Below are positions 42,469 through 53,535 of a stretch of 64,000 bases of DNA, one piece after another. The translations under genes were made by a program, and so were the position numbers. Source of the stretch: Amycolatopsis orientalis DSM 43388 (GTDB lineage Bacteria > Actinomycetota > Actinomycetes > Mycobacteriales > Pseudonocardiaceae); contig NZ_ASXG01000180.1 in NCBI RefSeq assembly GCF_000411975.1, positions 18,521-82,520 on the forward strand. The letters run 5' to 3'. The notes below the pieces were generated by a model. The model saw only the letters and a program-made list of their open reading frames with translations. It ran no database searches and was not told where the DNA came from. Numbering within the stretch: position 1 is the first letter of the stretch; every line of letters starts with the position of its first letter.

Positions 42469-43772
42469 GCTGTCATTGAAGCCTGCCGTTCGGCCGCCGT
42501 CTCGTGCAACGACGCGCCGCGCGTCTCCCGCGCGCCGAGCAGCGCGACCAGCGACAACAGACACATCGCGACCACGTAGACCGAGACCGGCACCGTGGAG
42601 CGGTACGCCTCGAACAACGCCACCGCGATCAACGGAGCGACCGCGCCGGCCGCGATGGACGACAGCTGGCCGCCGACCGAGAGCCCGGTGTAGCGCACTC
42701 GCGTCGGGAATTGTTCGGCGAAGAACGCCGCCTGCGGGCCGTACATCGCTCCGTGCACGACAAGCCCGATCACCGCCGCGCCGATCACCGAACCGGTCGT
42801 GCGCAGGTCGAGCAGCCAGAAGAAGCCGAACGACCACGCGGCCATCCCGACCACGCCGAACAGGTACACCGGCTTCCGGCCGATCTTGTCGGACAGCAAG
42901 CCCCACAAGGGAATCGTGACGAAGTGCACCGCCGACGCGACGAGCACCGCGGTCAAGCCGGTCGCCTTCGGCAGTCCGAGGCCAGTGGTCACGTACACGA
43001 GAATGAACGCGGTGATCACGTAGTAGGAGACGTTTTCCGCGATCCGTGCCCCGAAAGTCACTGCCAGCGCCCGGAAATGGCCGCGGAAGACGTCGACGAT
43101 CGGTGCCTGCTCACGCTCGTCCGCGGCGGCTTTCGCCGCGAGGAACACCGGCGATTCCGAAACCGCCAACCGGATCCACAGGCCGAGCACCACCAGGACA
43201 CCGGACAGCAGGAAGGGAATCCGCCAGCCCCAAGACTGGAAGGTCGCGTCCGATTGCGCCGAAGCCAGGATCGCGAGCACCGCGGTGGCCAGCAGGTTTC
43301 CGGCCGGAACGCCGGTCTGCGGCCAAGCGGCCCAGAACCCGCGGCGTCGGTCGTCGCCGTGCTCGGACACCAGCAGCACCGCGCCGCCCCATTCGCCGCC
43401 GAGGGCGAAGCCCTGGATCAGCCGCAGCAGCGTCAGCAGGATCGGCGCGAGCACGCCGACCGCGCTGTAGGTCGGCAGCAAGCCCATCGCGAACGTCGAG
43501 CCGCCCATCATCAGCAGGCTCACGACCAGCAGTTTCTTGCGTCCGATCCGGTCGCCGAAGTGCCCGAACACGAGTCCGCCGATCGGCCGCGCGAGGAAGC
43601 CGACCGCGTAGGTCAGCAACGCCAGCAGGGTGCCGGTGAGCGGGTCGGCGGTCGGGAAGAACAGCTTGTTGAAGACCAGCGCGGCGGCCGAAGTGTAGAG
43701 GAAGAAGTCGTACCACTCGATGGTGGTTCCGATCAGCCCGGCTCCGACGACGCGCAGCAGCTTTTTGTCCAT
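42465..43772 (-). CDS. MHS-family MFS transporter for a carboxylate
   Basis: 435 residues from ATG 43772 (GGAG sits 13 bases upstream; GTG 43784 is possible). 12 helices. Motifs TIEWYDFFLY (helix 1), GHFGDRIGRKK (the MFS loop after helix 2), RLIQGFALGGEWGGAVLLVSEH (helix 4) mark the metabolite:proton symporter family, which takes up dicarboxylates, shikimate, alpha-ketoglutarate or similar acids. Between a hydroxybutyrate dehydrogenase gene and a PucR regulator, so a hydroxy or keto acid is the likely cargo. Confidence 0.92.
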   Translation of the reverse strand: MDKKLLRVVGAGLIGTTIEWYDFFLYTSAAALVFNKLFFPTADPLTGTLLALLTYAVGFLARPIGGLVFGHFGDRIGRKKLLVVSLLMMGGSTFAMGLLPTYSAVGVLAPILLTLLRLIQGFALGGEWGGAVLLVSEHGDDRRRGFWAAWPQTGVPAGNLLATAVLAILASAQSDATFQSWGWRIPFLLSGVLVVLGLWIRLAVSESPVFLAAKAAADEREQAPIVDVFRGHFRALAVTFGARIAENVSYYVITAFILVYVTTGLGLPKATGLTAVLVASAVHFVTIPLWGLLSDKIGRKPVYLFGVVGMAAWSFGFFWLLDLRTTGSVIGAAVIGLVVHGAMYGPQAAFFAEQFPTRVRYTGLSVGGQLSSIAAGAVAPLIAVALFEAYRSTVPVSVYVVAMCLLSLVALLGARETRGASLHETAAERQASMTA

Positions 43773-43806
43773 CGCGGACTCCACTCCGTTGTGGGGAAAG
43801 GGGAAT

Positions 43807-44556
43807 TCAGCCGGCGGTCCAGCCGCCGTCAACGGGAAGCGACGCGCCGGTGACGTGCCCGGCGGACTCGCCGCACAGCCACACCACGAGATCGGCGACG
43901 TCCTCGGGTTCGATCAGCCGCTTGATCGCGGCCCGGCGCAGCAAAACCTGTTCGAGCACTTCTTCTTGCGGCACCCCGTGTTCGGCCGCCTGCGCGTCCA
44001 GCTGACCGGTGACGAGCGGCGTGCGGACGTACCCGGGATTCACGCAATTGCTGGTGACTCCGTGCTCGGCGCCTTCGAGAGCGGCCACTTTGGACAGTCC
44101 CTCGAGCGCGTGTTTCGCGGCGACGTAAGCAGCTTTGCACGGACTCGCCCGCACACCGTGCACGCTGGACATGTTCACGATCCGGCCCCAGCCGCGCGCG
44201 TACATCGCGGGCAGGCACTGGCGGATCAGCAAGAACGGCGCGGTCACCATCAACGCCTGAATGAAGGCGAACCGCTCCGGCGGAAAGTCCGGCAACGGTG
44301 CGACGTGCTGCACGCCCGCGTTGTTGACGAGCACGTCGACGTCCGCGGGCAGGCTCGCCAGTGCCGCCGGGTCAGTCAGGTCCACGACGTGCGCCTGCCC
44401 GCCGACCGCCGCGGCCGCCGCCTCCGCTCCGGCGACGTCCACGACGTGCACCTTGGCCCCGGCCGCGCCGAACGCCCGCACACAGGCCAGCCCGATGCCG
44501 CTGCCGCCGCCGGTCACCAGCGCGGTGCGCCCGGCGAGGGAACTGTCACTGGTCAT
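43807..44556 (-). CDS. 3-hydroxybutyrate dehydrogenase (short-chain dehydrogenase)
   Basis: 249 residues from ATG 44556. NAD-binding TGGGSGIG (about 15-22), NNAGVQHVAPLPDFPPERF (about 84-102), and the catalytic triad as Ser in NMSSVHG and YxxxK in KAAYVAAKHAL (about 150-155). The VQHVAPLPDFPPE and VHGVRASPCKAAYVAAKH blocks are characteristic of D-3-hydroxybutyrate dehydrogenases, which oxidise the monomer of PHB to acetoacetate. First gene of the operon with the transporter and PucR regulator. Confidence 0.88.
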   Translation of the reverse strand: MTSDSSLAGRTALVTGGGSGIGLACVRAFGAAGAKVHVVDVAGAEAAAAAVGGQAHVVDLTDPAALASLPADVDVLVNNAGVQHVAPLPDFPPERFAFIQALMVTAPFLLIRQCLPAMYARGWGRIVNMSSVHGVRASPCKAAYVAAKHALEGLSKVAALEGAEHGVTSNCVNPGYVRTPLVTGQLDAQAAEHGVPQEEVLEQVLLRRAAIKRLIEPEDVADLVVWLCGESAGHVTGASLPVDGGWTAG

Positions 44557-44645
44557 GGCCGGAAACAGTAAGTCGCCTCGACCTGGGCGACCATGGCTCA
44601 ATCCACCACAGAACGCCGTTCGGCGATGTGGTCAGGCCACACCGG

Positions 44646-45368
44646 TCAGCCAGCGGCTGACGAGATGCTCCGCGCCTCGTTCGCCCCGGTTTCGAAGGCT
44701 TCACAGCAGAAGAGCAGCCACTCGCGCACGCCGTCCGCCGTGCCGCCAGCGAACCCCTGCGCCAGCTCGACATACCGCGGCACGCGCCGGAAGTACGCGA
44801 CCTCCGGCACCGTCAACGCCTTCGGATCAAGCCCGGTCGCGACCATCGACAGCCGCGCCGCCGCCCGGGCGACCACGCCGTCCGCCGAACCAAACGGCGC
44901 CAGCGCCAGCAGTTCGCCGTGCACTACCGCGGTCAGCACCGGACCCGGCACCGAAGTCGCCCCGGTGACGAGCTGAGCCAGCAACTCCAGCCGCTCGCCG
45001 CCGCGCTGCGGACGGCCGAGCTGGTCCGGATCGGACACGACGTCCGACGCGGCCAGCAAATGCAGCCGGGCCAACGTCTGCAACGGAGCCCGCCGCCAGG
45101 TGGGCAGCAACGACTCCAGCTTCTCCGCGACCCGCAGCGCCCCGGCGAGCAGCGGGTCGGTCACCGCGCCGTCTTCCGGCAGTTCGGGGTTGGCCCCGTC
45201 GATCCCCGCCGAAGCCCGAGCCGCCCGTACCGAAGCCTCAGCCGCGGTTTCCGCCCCGCCGCGCAGATTCGCGGGCAGCCGGTGCACGGCGAAGACCGCG
45301 TCCTGCGCGGCCTTGGCCGCCGCGGCCACGCCGTCCAGCTCCAGCAACGGCTTCAGCGGATCGCTCAC
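44646..45368 (-). CDS. Conserved actinobacterial protein of unknown function
   Basis: 240 residues from GTG 45368, overlapping the phosphoribosyltransferase gene by four bases (GTGA). All-helical, Ala/Leu-rich; N-terminal LLELDGVAAAAKAAQDAVFAVHR and middle TWRRAPLQTLARLHLLAASD, which recall the actinobacterial family often labelled oxidoreductase or Fic-like (Rv3662c position). No Fic HPFxxGN motif and no nucleotide-binding motif are present. Function unknown. Confidence 0.8.
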   Translation of the reverse strand: MSDPLKPLLELDGVAAAAKAAQDAVFAVHRLPANLRGGAETAAEASVRAARASAGIDGANPELPEDGAVTDPLLAGALRVAEKLESLLPTWRRAPLQTLARLHLLAASDVVSDPDQLGRPQRGGERLELLAQLVTGATSVPGPVLTAVVHGELLALAPFGSADGVVARAAARLSMVATGLDPKALTVPEVAYFRRVPRYVELAQGFAGGTADGVREWLLFCCEAFETGANEARSISSAAG

Positions 45369-45862
45369 GCGTCAAGCACCTGCCCAGCTCGCTCCACGAC
45401 CGGCGGCAGCACCGACCACGGGAAGTTGATCCACCGGTCGGTCCGCTTCCACACGTACTCGCACTTCACCGTCGAAGCGGGCTTCTCGTAAACCACCGCG
45501 CACCGGACGTCCGCGACGTGGTCGGCGCAGAAGTCGCGGACCAGCTTGAGCGTCGCGCCGGTGTCCGCGACGTCGTCGGCGACCAGCACCTTCTTGTGTG
45601 TGAGATCCACCACGTTGGGCACCGGCGGCAGCATGACCGGAAGGTCCAGCCGCTGGTCCACGCCGGTGTAGAACTCGACGTTCATCACGTGCAGGTTCTT
45701 CACGTCGAGCGCGTACCCGAGCGCGCCGGCGACGAACAGCCCGCCGCGCGCGATGGAGAGGATCAGGTCGGGAACGAACCCGTCCGCGGCCACCTCCCGC
45801 GCCAGCTCCCGGCTCGCCGAACCGAACAACTCCCAGGTGAGGTTTTCTCGCTCCTCGGCCAT
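45365..45862 (-). CDS. Phosphoribosyltransferase
   Basis: 165 residues from ATG 45862. Type I PRT fold: LILSIARGGLFVAGALG (about 32-48) and the PRPP-binding KVLVADDVADTGATLKLV (about 90-107, DD..DTG..L). This matches the xanthine/hypoxanthine-type salvage enzymes without the long hood domain. It is followed by a conserved unknown gene with which it overlaps. Confidence 0.88.
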   Translation of the reverse strand: MAEERENLTWELFGSASRELAREVAADGFVPDLILSIARGGLFVAGALGYALDVKNLHVMNVEFYTGVDQRLDLPVMLPPVPNVVDLTHKKVLVADDVADTGATLKLVRDFCADHVADVRCAVVYEKPASTVKCEYVWKRTDRWINFPWSVLPPVVERAGQVLDA

Positions 45863-45975
45863 GCGCGCTCTCTTTCTCGGGTGGTCCGCCGAGCATAAGC
45901 GCCCGGATAGTGGACTGCTGAAATGACTGGGTAATGGCACTTCGGCACAGCCACTTGCCACCGTAGCGTGAGGTC

Positions 45976-46554
45976 GTGACCTGGAGCGAGCACCCCGTCC
46001 TGACCGGCCGCCACGTGCGGCTCGAACCTCTCACGACCGAGCACGCCCCCGGCCTGCTCGAGGCCGGAGCCGACCCGGGGATCTGGGCCTGGCTGAACGT
46101 CCGCCAGCCCGCCGACCTCGGCGAAGCCGAGACGATGGTGAAGGACGCGCTCGCCGACCCGGACCGCCGCCCGTGGGCGCAGATCGACCTCGCGTCCGGC
46201 CGCGTCGCCGGGACCACTTCTTATTACCAGGCAGTAGCGAAGCACCGGATCCTCTCGATCGGGCACACCTGGATCGGCGCGGAATTCCAGCGCACCGCGC
46301 TCAACACCGAGGCCAAGTTCCTTCTGCTGCGCAACGCCTTCGAGGACTGGGGAGCCCAGCGCGTCGCGTGGGAAACCGACAACCGCAACCTCCGCTCGCA
46401 ACGCGCCATCGAACGGCTCGGCGCGCTGCGCGAGGGGGTGCTGCGGGCGCACCGGATCCGTCCGGACGGCACGACCCGCGACACGGTGCTCTACTCGATG
46501 ACGGACGCCGAGTGGCCGGGCGCCCGTGCCCGGCTGCTCGCCCGCCTCGGCTGA
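45976..46554 (+). CDS. GNAT-family acetyltransferase (RimJ/RimL type)
   Basis: 192 residues from GTG 45976. Motif order is that of RimL-like enzymes: HVRLEPLTTEHAPGLLEA near the N-terminus, HTWIGAEFQRTALNTEAKFLLLRNAFE (acetyl-CoA site region, about 96-122), and WETDNRNLRSQRAIERLGA (about 132-150). Substrate may be a protein N-terminus or small amine. Divergent from the phosphoribosyltransferase by about 113 bp. Confidence 0.88.
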   Translation: MTWSEHPVLTGRHVRLEPLTTEHAPGLLEAGADPGIWAWLNVRQPADLGEAETMVKDALADPDRRPWAQIDLASGRVAGTTSYYQAVAKHRILSIGHTWIGAEFQRTALNTEAKFLLLRNAFEDWGAQRVAWETDNRNLRSQRAIERLGALREGVLRAHRIRPDGTTRDTVLYSMTDAEWPGARARLLARLG

Positions 46555-46672
46555 GCCTCGCCGCACATCGCTTGGAGCTGTGCGCGCAACGTGGCTGCAA
46601 CCTTGTCGTAGGCGGACTAACGTCGCTAGCGTTCCCTGAGCCGCGGGTTCGCACTACAGGAGGCTTTGCACC

Positions 46673-48652
<1,980 letters not shown>

Positions 48653-48664
48653 GTTCTTCCCCGT

Positions 48665-48702
48665 CAGGAAGGGGCTCTCCCGGCTGGGAGGGTCCCTTCC
48701 TG
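48665..48702 (+). terminator. acsA terminator
   Basis: CAGGAAGGG (48665-48673) pairs with CCCTTCCTG (48694-48702), and an inner CTCCC/GGGAG stem extends it. Lies 13 bp after the acsA stop. Confidence 0.7.
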
Positions 48703-48789
48703 CATTGTTCCCCTGAAAGTGCGGGCATCGAACGCATGTTCTACGATGCCCGCGTACCCAACCCAGATCCGGGCAAGGAGACGACACGA

Positions 48790-49305
48790 ATGTCCGTGGA
48801 AGCCTTGACGCACGACGAGGACACTGCGGCCGGGCCGGCGGCGGCGTCATCGCCGCAGGCCGCCGGCACCCCGGAGGCCCCGGAAGTCGCCGAGCCCACT
48901 GCCGCTCCCGAAGCTTCGAGCGCCCCGGCGGACGCCCCGAAGCCGGAGTCTTCGCAGGCTGAGGAGACCCCGGCGGTCGAATCGCCGAAGCCGAAGCGCG
49001 GCCGCGCCAAGGCCGCGGCGTCGACGGCCAAGAAGACCCGCACCGTGGAGCTGACGCTGACTGTCACCGGCACGGCGGACGGCGAGTGGCAGGCCGAGCT
49101 GAAGAACGGCGCCAAGTGGGTCGCGAAGGGCCTGGCAGTCCCGGCCGCGGCGGTGTCGCGGGCGGCGAAGGAACTGCACGACGACCTGTCCGGCCCGATC
49201 GACGAGGTCATCAACGCCGCCCGCGAGGCGCAGGCCGCGAAGGTCGCGCAGCTGGAGGCCGAGCTGGAAGCCGCGAAGGCGGCGCTGGCCGAACTCGACA
49301 ACTGA
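48790..49305 (+). CDS. DUF6319-type conserved protein
   Basis: 171 residues from ATG 48790, with AAGGAG upstream. Residues 1-75 are disordered, Ala/Pro/Glu-rich with a basic patch (PKPKRGRAKAAA). From about 85 a compact domain starts: TVELTLTVTGTADGEWQAELKNGAKWVAKGLAVPAAAV, then a long alpha helix and coiled coil (about 135-170). Related to small proteins of Pseudonocardiaceae with an AddB-like or DUF6319 label; function unknown. Confidence 0.75.
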   Translation: MSVEALTHDEDTAAGPAAASSPQAAGTPEAPEVAEPTAAPEASSAPADAPKPESSQAEETPAVESPKPKRGRAKAAASTAKKTRTVELTLTVTGTADGEWQAELKNGAKWVAKGLAVPAAAVSRAAKELHDDLSGPIDEVINAAREAQAAKVAQLEAELEAAKAALAELDN

Positions 49306-49368
49306 GCTAGCCCCCGGTTCGCCCGGGTCCGGTGTCCGCGGTGGCACCGGATCCGGGCGTTCGTCGTT

Positions 49369-49707
49369 TCAGCCCACCGGCGGCCGTCCGGGCAGGGGCG
49401 CTTTGAACTCGATCCACCGGCTGTCAGCGAGCGCTTCGACGTGGTGGCGCACGCCGCGCGGATGCACCACCACGTCGCCCGGTCCGAGCTCGCACCACAC
49501 CCCGTCGACCGTGCCGCGCAGCCGTCCCTCCAGCACGTGCACGATGCTGTCGTGGTCGTGGCTGTGCTCGGCCGACGCGACGCCCGCCGGATAACGGATT
49601 TCGTACGCCAGACCGTGTTCCGCGCGCGCCCGTTCCCGGATCAGCCCGGTGCCGCCGCGCAACGGCCGCCCTTCCACCACCGCCAACGTCCGCCACTCCT
49701 GCTCCAT
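49369..49707 (-). CDS. Small cupin-domain protein
   Basis: 112 residues. One cupin barrel: HSHDHDSIVHVLEGRLRG (about 48-65, two His and Glu for the metal) and GDVVVHPRGVRHHVEAL (about 78-94, third His). Could bind iron or another metal; reaction unknown. Divergent from the VIT-family transporter across a region with an iron-box-like palindrome. Confidence 0.85.
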   Translation of the reverse strand: MEQEWRTLAVVEGRPLRGGTGLIRERARAEHGLAYEIRYPAGVASAEHSHDHDSIVHVLEGRLRGTVDGVWCELGPGDVVVHPRGVRHHVEALADSRWIEFKAPLPGRPPVG

Positions 49708-49748
49708 CCCGGCAGCCTATTCGCCAGGTCAGGCAAGGCACAATTCAT

Positions 49749-49767
49749 TGAGGATTGCCTTTCTTAA
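49749..49767. promoter_or_regulatory. Candidate IdeR/DtxR iron box
   Basis: TGAGGATTGCCTTTCTTAA matches the 19-bp actinobacterial iron-box consensus TWAGGTWAGSCTWACCTWA at about 15 of 19 positions. It lies 61 bp upstream of the VIT transporter start, within its promoter. A weaker match is at 49729-49747. Confidence 0.45.
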
Positions 49768-49827
49768 CCGAATTCAGGTGACCGGGAAAACGTCGCGCGG
49801 AAACAATTTCCGTGATTCACTGAAGAC

Positions 49828-50550
49828 GTGACCGAAACGATGGGCGACGCGGTGCACGCGCACGAACCGCACGAGGACGTCGGCGGCAAGCTGAACTGGC
49901 TGCGCGCCGGGGTTCTCGGTGCGAACGACGGGATCGTGTCCGTCGCGGGCATCGTCGTGGGCGTCGCCGGAGCCACCGCCGACAGCACCACGATCCTCAC
50001 CGCCGGAATCGCCGGGCTCGTCGCCGGCGCGTTTTCCATGGCGGGCGGGGAATACGTGAGCGTGAGCACCCAGCGCGACACCGAACGCGCACTGCTGCGG
50101 CTCGAGAAGCACGAACTGAAAACGATGCCCGAGGCCGAGGAACGCGAACTCGCGCAGATCTACGAGGACAAGGGCCTGTCGCCGGAGCTGGCGAAGCAGG
50201 TCGCGCGCGAGCTGACCGAAAAGGACCCGCTGCAGGCGCACGCGGAGGCCGAACTCGGCATCGACCCGGACAACCTGACCAGCCCGTGGCAGGCGGCGTG
50301 GGCGTCGCTGCTGGCGTTCTCCGTCGGCGCGCTGCTGCCGTTGCTGGCGATCGCCTGGACGTCGGTCGGCATCCGGGTCTGGGCGTGCGCGCTGGCGGTC
50401 GTCGTCGGCCTCACGCTCACCGGGTTCGTGAGCGCGAGGCTCGGCAACGCGCAGGTGGGGCGCGCGATCGTCCGGAACGTCGGCGTCGGCGCCCTCACCA
50501 TGCTCGTCACTTACTTCGTCGGAGTGCTTTTCGGCACCACCGTGGGTTAG
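49828..50550 (+). CDS. VIT1/CCC1-family iron or manganese transporter
   Basis: 240 residues from GTG 49828. Five helices. LRAGVLGANDGIVSVAGIVVGVAGA (helix 1, about 26-50) and GAFSMAGGEYVSVSTQRDTERA (about 73-93) are the two signature segments, with the metal-binding Glu-rich cytoplasmic loop (about 95-140) in between. Members move Fe(II) or Mn(II) out of the cytoplasm. Its stop overlaps the convergent POT gene by four bases. Confidence 0.93.
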   Translation: MTETMGDAVHAHEPHEDVGGKLNWLRAGVLGANDGIVSVAGIVVGVAGATADSTTILTAGIAGLVAGAFSMAGGEYVSVSTQRDTERALLRLEKHELKTMPEAEERELAQIYEDKGLSPELAKQVARELTEKDPLQAHAEAELGIDPDNLTSPWQAAWASLLAFSVGALLPLLAIAWTSVGIRVWACALAVVVGLTLTGFVSARLGNAQVGRAIVRNVGVGALTMLVTYFVGVLFGTTVG

Positions 50551-52004
50551 TGCACACCTCGCATCAGGCGGCGGATCACCGGAATCAGCGCGAACAGCAG
50601 CAGGCCGATCGCGACCGCGACGCCGCCGATGATGCTGAAGTACGGCACCTCGTCCTTCGGGTCGTAGGACTGCGCGAGCTTGCCCGACAACGCCGTGCCC
50701 AGCGACACCGACAGGAAGTTCAGCGCCACCATCTGCGTCCGGAACGCCTCCGGCGCGAGCTTCGTCGACAGCGAAAGCCCGACCGGCGACAGCATCAGCT
50801 CGGCGATGGTGAACACGAGCAGGATGCCGGCCAGCGCGAGCAGCGGGCTGCCGTTCTGGCCGGTGTGCGCCATCGGCAGGAACAGCAGGAACGCCAGTCC
50901 CATGAGCACCGTGCCGAGCACGAACTTCATCGGCGTCGACGGCTGCTTCGGGCCGAGTTTCGTCCAGATCGCCGCGATGATCGGGGCGATCACGATAATG
51001 AACACCGGGTTGATCGAGTTGACCCAGGACACCGGCATCGTCCAGCCGAACAGGTCGCGGTCGAGCCGCTGGTCGCTGTAGACCGAGACGACCGTCGCCT
51101 GCTGCTGGTACAGCGAGAAGAACGCGGCGCTCGCGATGTACATCGGAATGAACGACAGCACCCGGCTGCGCTCGTCCGACGTGATCTTCTTGCTGGTCAG
51201 GATCGCCAGGAAGTACACGATCGAGATCGCGACGACCACGTAGACCACGACGTCGGCGAGGTTGTCCGGGGTGACCACGCCGGACATGATCAGCGCGACC
51301 ACCGCGGCGATGATCACCACGGCGACGCCGACGACGAGCGCGCGCTGCGAGGAGGGCAGCGGGTTCGGCACCTCGGACGCCTTCGCGCCGAGATTCTTCC
51401 GCCCGATCGTGTACTGGATCAGCCCGAGCGCCATGCCGATCGCGGCGAGGCCGAAACCGAAGTGGAACCCGAGGTTCTGCTGGGCGAGCCCGGTCAGCAG
51501 CGGGCCGATGAACCCGCCGAGGTTGACGCCCATGTAGAAGATCGTGAACCCGGCGTCGCGCCGCTCGTCGCCCTCGGCGTACAGCGTGCCGACCACCGAG
51601 GTCGCGTTGCCCTTCAGCCCGCCGGACCCGAGCGCGACGCACGCGAGACCCACGCCGACGCCGGTCAGCCCGGGCAGCACCGCGAGGGCGATGTGCCCGA
51701 TCATCACCACGATGGCGCTGTAGAACAGCGTGCGTTCAGAGCCGAGCAGCCGGTCGGCGATCCACGCGCCGACGACGGTGGCGAGGTAGACCGTGCCGCC
51801 GTACGCGCCGACGATGCCGAGCGCGGCGCTCTGGTCGATTCCGAGGCCGCCCTTTTCGGCCTGGTAGTAGAGGTAAATGGCGAGGATGCCCTGCATCCCG
51901 TAGAAGGAGAAGCGCTCCCACATCTCCACGCCGAAGAGGTTTGCCAACCCCCGCGGGTGCCCGAAGAATCTGGTGTCGGCCTGGGCGTCGATAGGGGTGC
52001 TCAC
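50547..52004 (-). CDS. POT-family peptide transporter
   Basis: 485 residues from GTG 52004, with GAGG 7 bases upstream. About 14 helices. The proton-coupled oligopeptide transporter signature ExxER is present as GVEMWERFSFYGMQGILAIYL (about 27-47), and the PTR2 motif as FTIFYMGVNLGGFIGPLLTG (about 153-172). Imports di- and tripeptides with protons. Could supply murein peptides from the amino-sugar recycling enzymes, but it is 15 kb away. Convergent with the VIT gene. Confidence 0.93.
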   Translation of the reverse strand: MSTPIDAQADTRFFGHPRGLANLFGVEMWERFSFYGMQGILAIYLYYQAEKGGLGIDQSAALGIVGAYGGTVYLATVVGAWIADRLLGSERTLFYSAIVVMIGHIALAVLPGLTGVGVGLACVALGSGGLKGNATSVVGTLYAEGDERRDAGFTIFYMGVNLGGFIGPLLTGLAQQNLGFHFGFGLAAIGMALGLIQYTIGRKNLGAKASEVPNPLPSSQRALVVGVAVVIIAAVVALIMSGVVTPDNLADVVVYVVVAISIVYFLAILTSKKITSDERSRVLSFIPMYIASAAFFSLYQQQATVVSVYSDQRLDRDLFGWTMPVSWVNSINPVFIIVIAPIIAAIWTKLGPKQPSTPMKFVLGTVLMGLAFLLFLPMAHTGQNGSPLLALAGILLVFTIAELMLSPVGLSLSTKLAPEAFRTQMVALNFLSVSLGTALSGKLAQSYDPKDEVPYFSIIGGVAVAIGLLLFALIPVIRRLMRGVH

Positions 52005-52234
52005 TACTGCCTCGTCCCTGTATTCAACATCGTTGTCGTTCTCTCCTCGCATGCTAGAAGGCGAACAGGTGAACGAAAAACCGGCGTCAGTATGGACTAG
52101 ACAACTTGCCGGTCGCGACGGGCTGACCTGCGGTTGCGCGCGGCCGCCGGGGATGCGAGCGTCATCGGGCAGTCCTGGGTTGCCGTTCGTCACAACGGGC
52201 GGTAATCGGCGACTGCGGACGGTAAACTGGACAT

Positions 52235-52291
52235 TGGTGTGCCGGGAAGTCTGGTCGGCGGGAGAGCCGCCGTCCCCACTAGGAGTTTTTC
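52235..52291 (+). promoter_or_regulatory. Structured 5' leader of nhaA (candidate riboswitch)
   Basis: TAAACT (52223-52228) is a good -10, so the leader starts near 52235 and is about 57 nt. It holds a perfect hairpin (52256-52261 with 52267-52272) inside a closing GTG..GGGA/TCCC..CAC pairing (52237-52247 with 52273-52279). The ribosome site AGGAG (52281-52285) directly follows the structure. It recalls small sodium-responsive leaders of nhaA genes, but I cannot match it to a named family. Confidence 0.5.
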
Positions 52292-53476
52292 GTGACCCCA
52301 GCCCGCGCCGTCGCCGAATTCGCCCGTTTTCTCCGCACGGAAACCACTGGCGGGCTGATCCTGCTCGCCGCCACCGCGGTCGCGCTGGTCTGGGCCAACT
52401 CGCCGCTCGCCCCGGCTTACGAGGCGTTGCGGGACTTCCGGCTCGGCCCGGAGTTCCTGCACCTCAACCTCACCCTCGGCGACTGGGCCAAGGACGGCCT
52501 GCTCGCGCTGTTCTTCTTCGTCGCCGGGCTTGAACTCAAACGAGAACTGGTGGTCGGCGAGCTGTCCCGGTGGCGGCAAGCGGTCCTGCCGGTGATCGCC
52601 GCGGTCGGCGGGATGGTCGTGCCCGCGGTGCTCGCGCTCTCGATCGCCTGGGGCACGCCGGGCGTCGACCGGGCGTGGGCGATCCCGGTGGCCACGGACA
52701 TCGCGTTCGCGCTCGGCGTGCTCGCGCTGACCGCCTCGAACCTGCCCAGCAGCGCGCGGGTCTTCCTGCTTTCCCTTGCCGTGGTGGACGACCTGGGCGC
52801 GATCCTCGTCATCGCGATCCTCTTCACCAGCAGTTTCAACCTGATCGCGGCGGCGGTCGCGGTGATCGCGCTCGGGCTTTACGCCTTCCTGCAGCACAAA
52901 CGCGTCCGCACGCCGTGGCTGTACGTGCCGATCGCGCTGATCACCTGGGTCGCGGTGCATTCGGCGGGCATCCACGCGACGATCGCGGGCGTCGCGCTCG
53001 GGCTGCTCACTCGCGTCCGCGAGGACGAGGGCGAGGACGAAGCACCCGCGGTACGGCTCGAACACCGCTTGCAGCCGTGGTCAGCGGCGGTGGCGGTTCC
53101 GGTGTTCGCCTTGTTCGCCGCGGGGATTTCGGTGAACAGCGACGCCCTGTCGACGGTTTTCACCACCGCGTTGCCGCTGGCTGTCCTCATCGGACTGGTC
53201 GCCGGGAAGTTCGTCGGGATCTTCGGCGCGAGCCTGCTGGCGGTGAAGCTGCACGTGGCGGAGAAGCCCAGCGGGATGAGCTGGCGAGACGTCGCGGCGC
53301 TGTCCGTGCTCGGCGGTGTCGGGTTCACCGTCAGCCTGCTGATCGCCGAACTCGCGCTGCCCGGAGAGGCGGCGGAAGTGGCCAAGGCAGCCGTCCTGAT
53401 CGCGTCGGCGATCGCCTCGCTGACCGCCGCCGTGCTGCTCTTGCGACGCAGCCGGGTGCACGCGAACGCGGCCTGA
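52292..53476 (+). CDS. nhaA: Na+/H+ antiporter
   Basis: 394 residues from GTG 52292, with AGGAG 6 bases upstream. About 12 helices. GGLILLAATAVALVWANSP (helix 1), ATDIAFALGVLAL (about 133-146) and SLAVVDDLGAILVIAI (about 158-173), which holds the two Asp of the ion site, are the NhaA signature. Exports sodium in exchange for protons. Next gene (holin-like) follows by 59 bp. Confidence 0.96.
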   Translation: MTPARAVAEFARFLRTETTGGLILLAATAVALVWANSPLAPAYEALRDFRLGPEFLHLNLTLGDWAKDGLLALFFFVAGLELKRELVVGELSRWRQAVLPVIAAVGGMVVPAVLALSIAWGTPGVDRAWAIPVATDIAFALGVLALTASNLPSSARVFLLSLAVVDDLGAILVIAILFTSSFNLIAAAVAVIALGLYAFLQHKRVRTPWLYVPIALITWVAVHSAGIHATIAGVALGLLTRVREDEGEDEAPAVRLEHRLQPWSAAVAVPVFALFAAGISVNSDALSTVFTTALPLAVLIGLVAGKFVGIFGASLLAVKLHVAEKPSGMSWRDVAALSVLGGVGFTVSLLIAELALPGEAAEVAKAAVLIASAIASLTAAVLLLRRSRVHANAA

Positions 53477-53535
53477 TCCCGACACTCCCGCCGGTCCGTC
53501 GCGCCTCGCATACGGTCACGTGGCACGATGACCCA

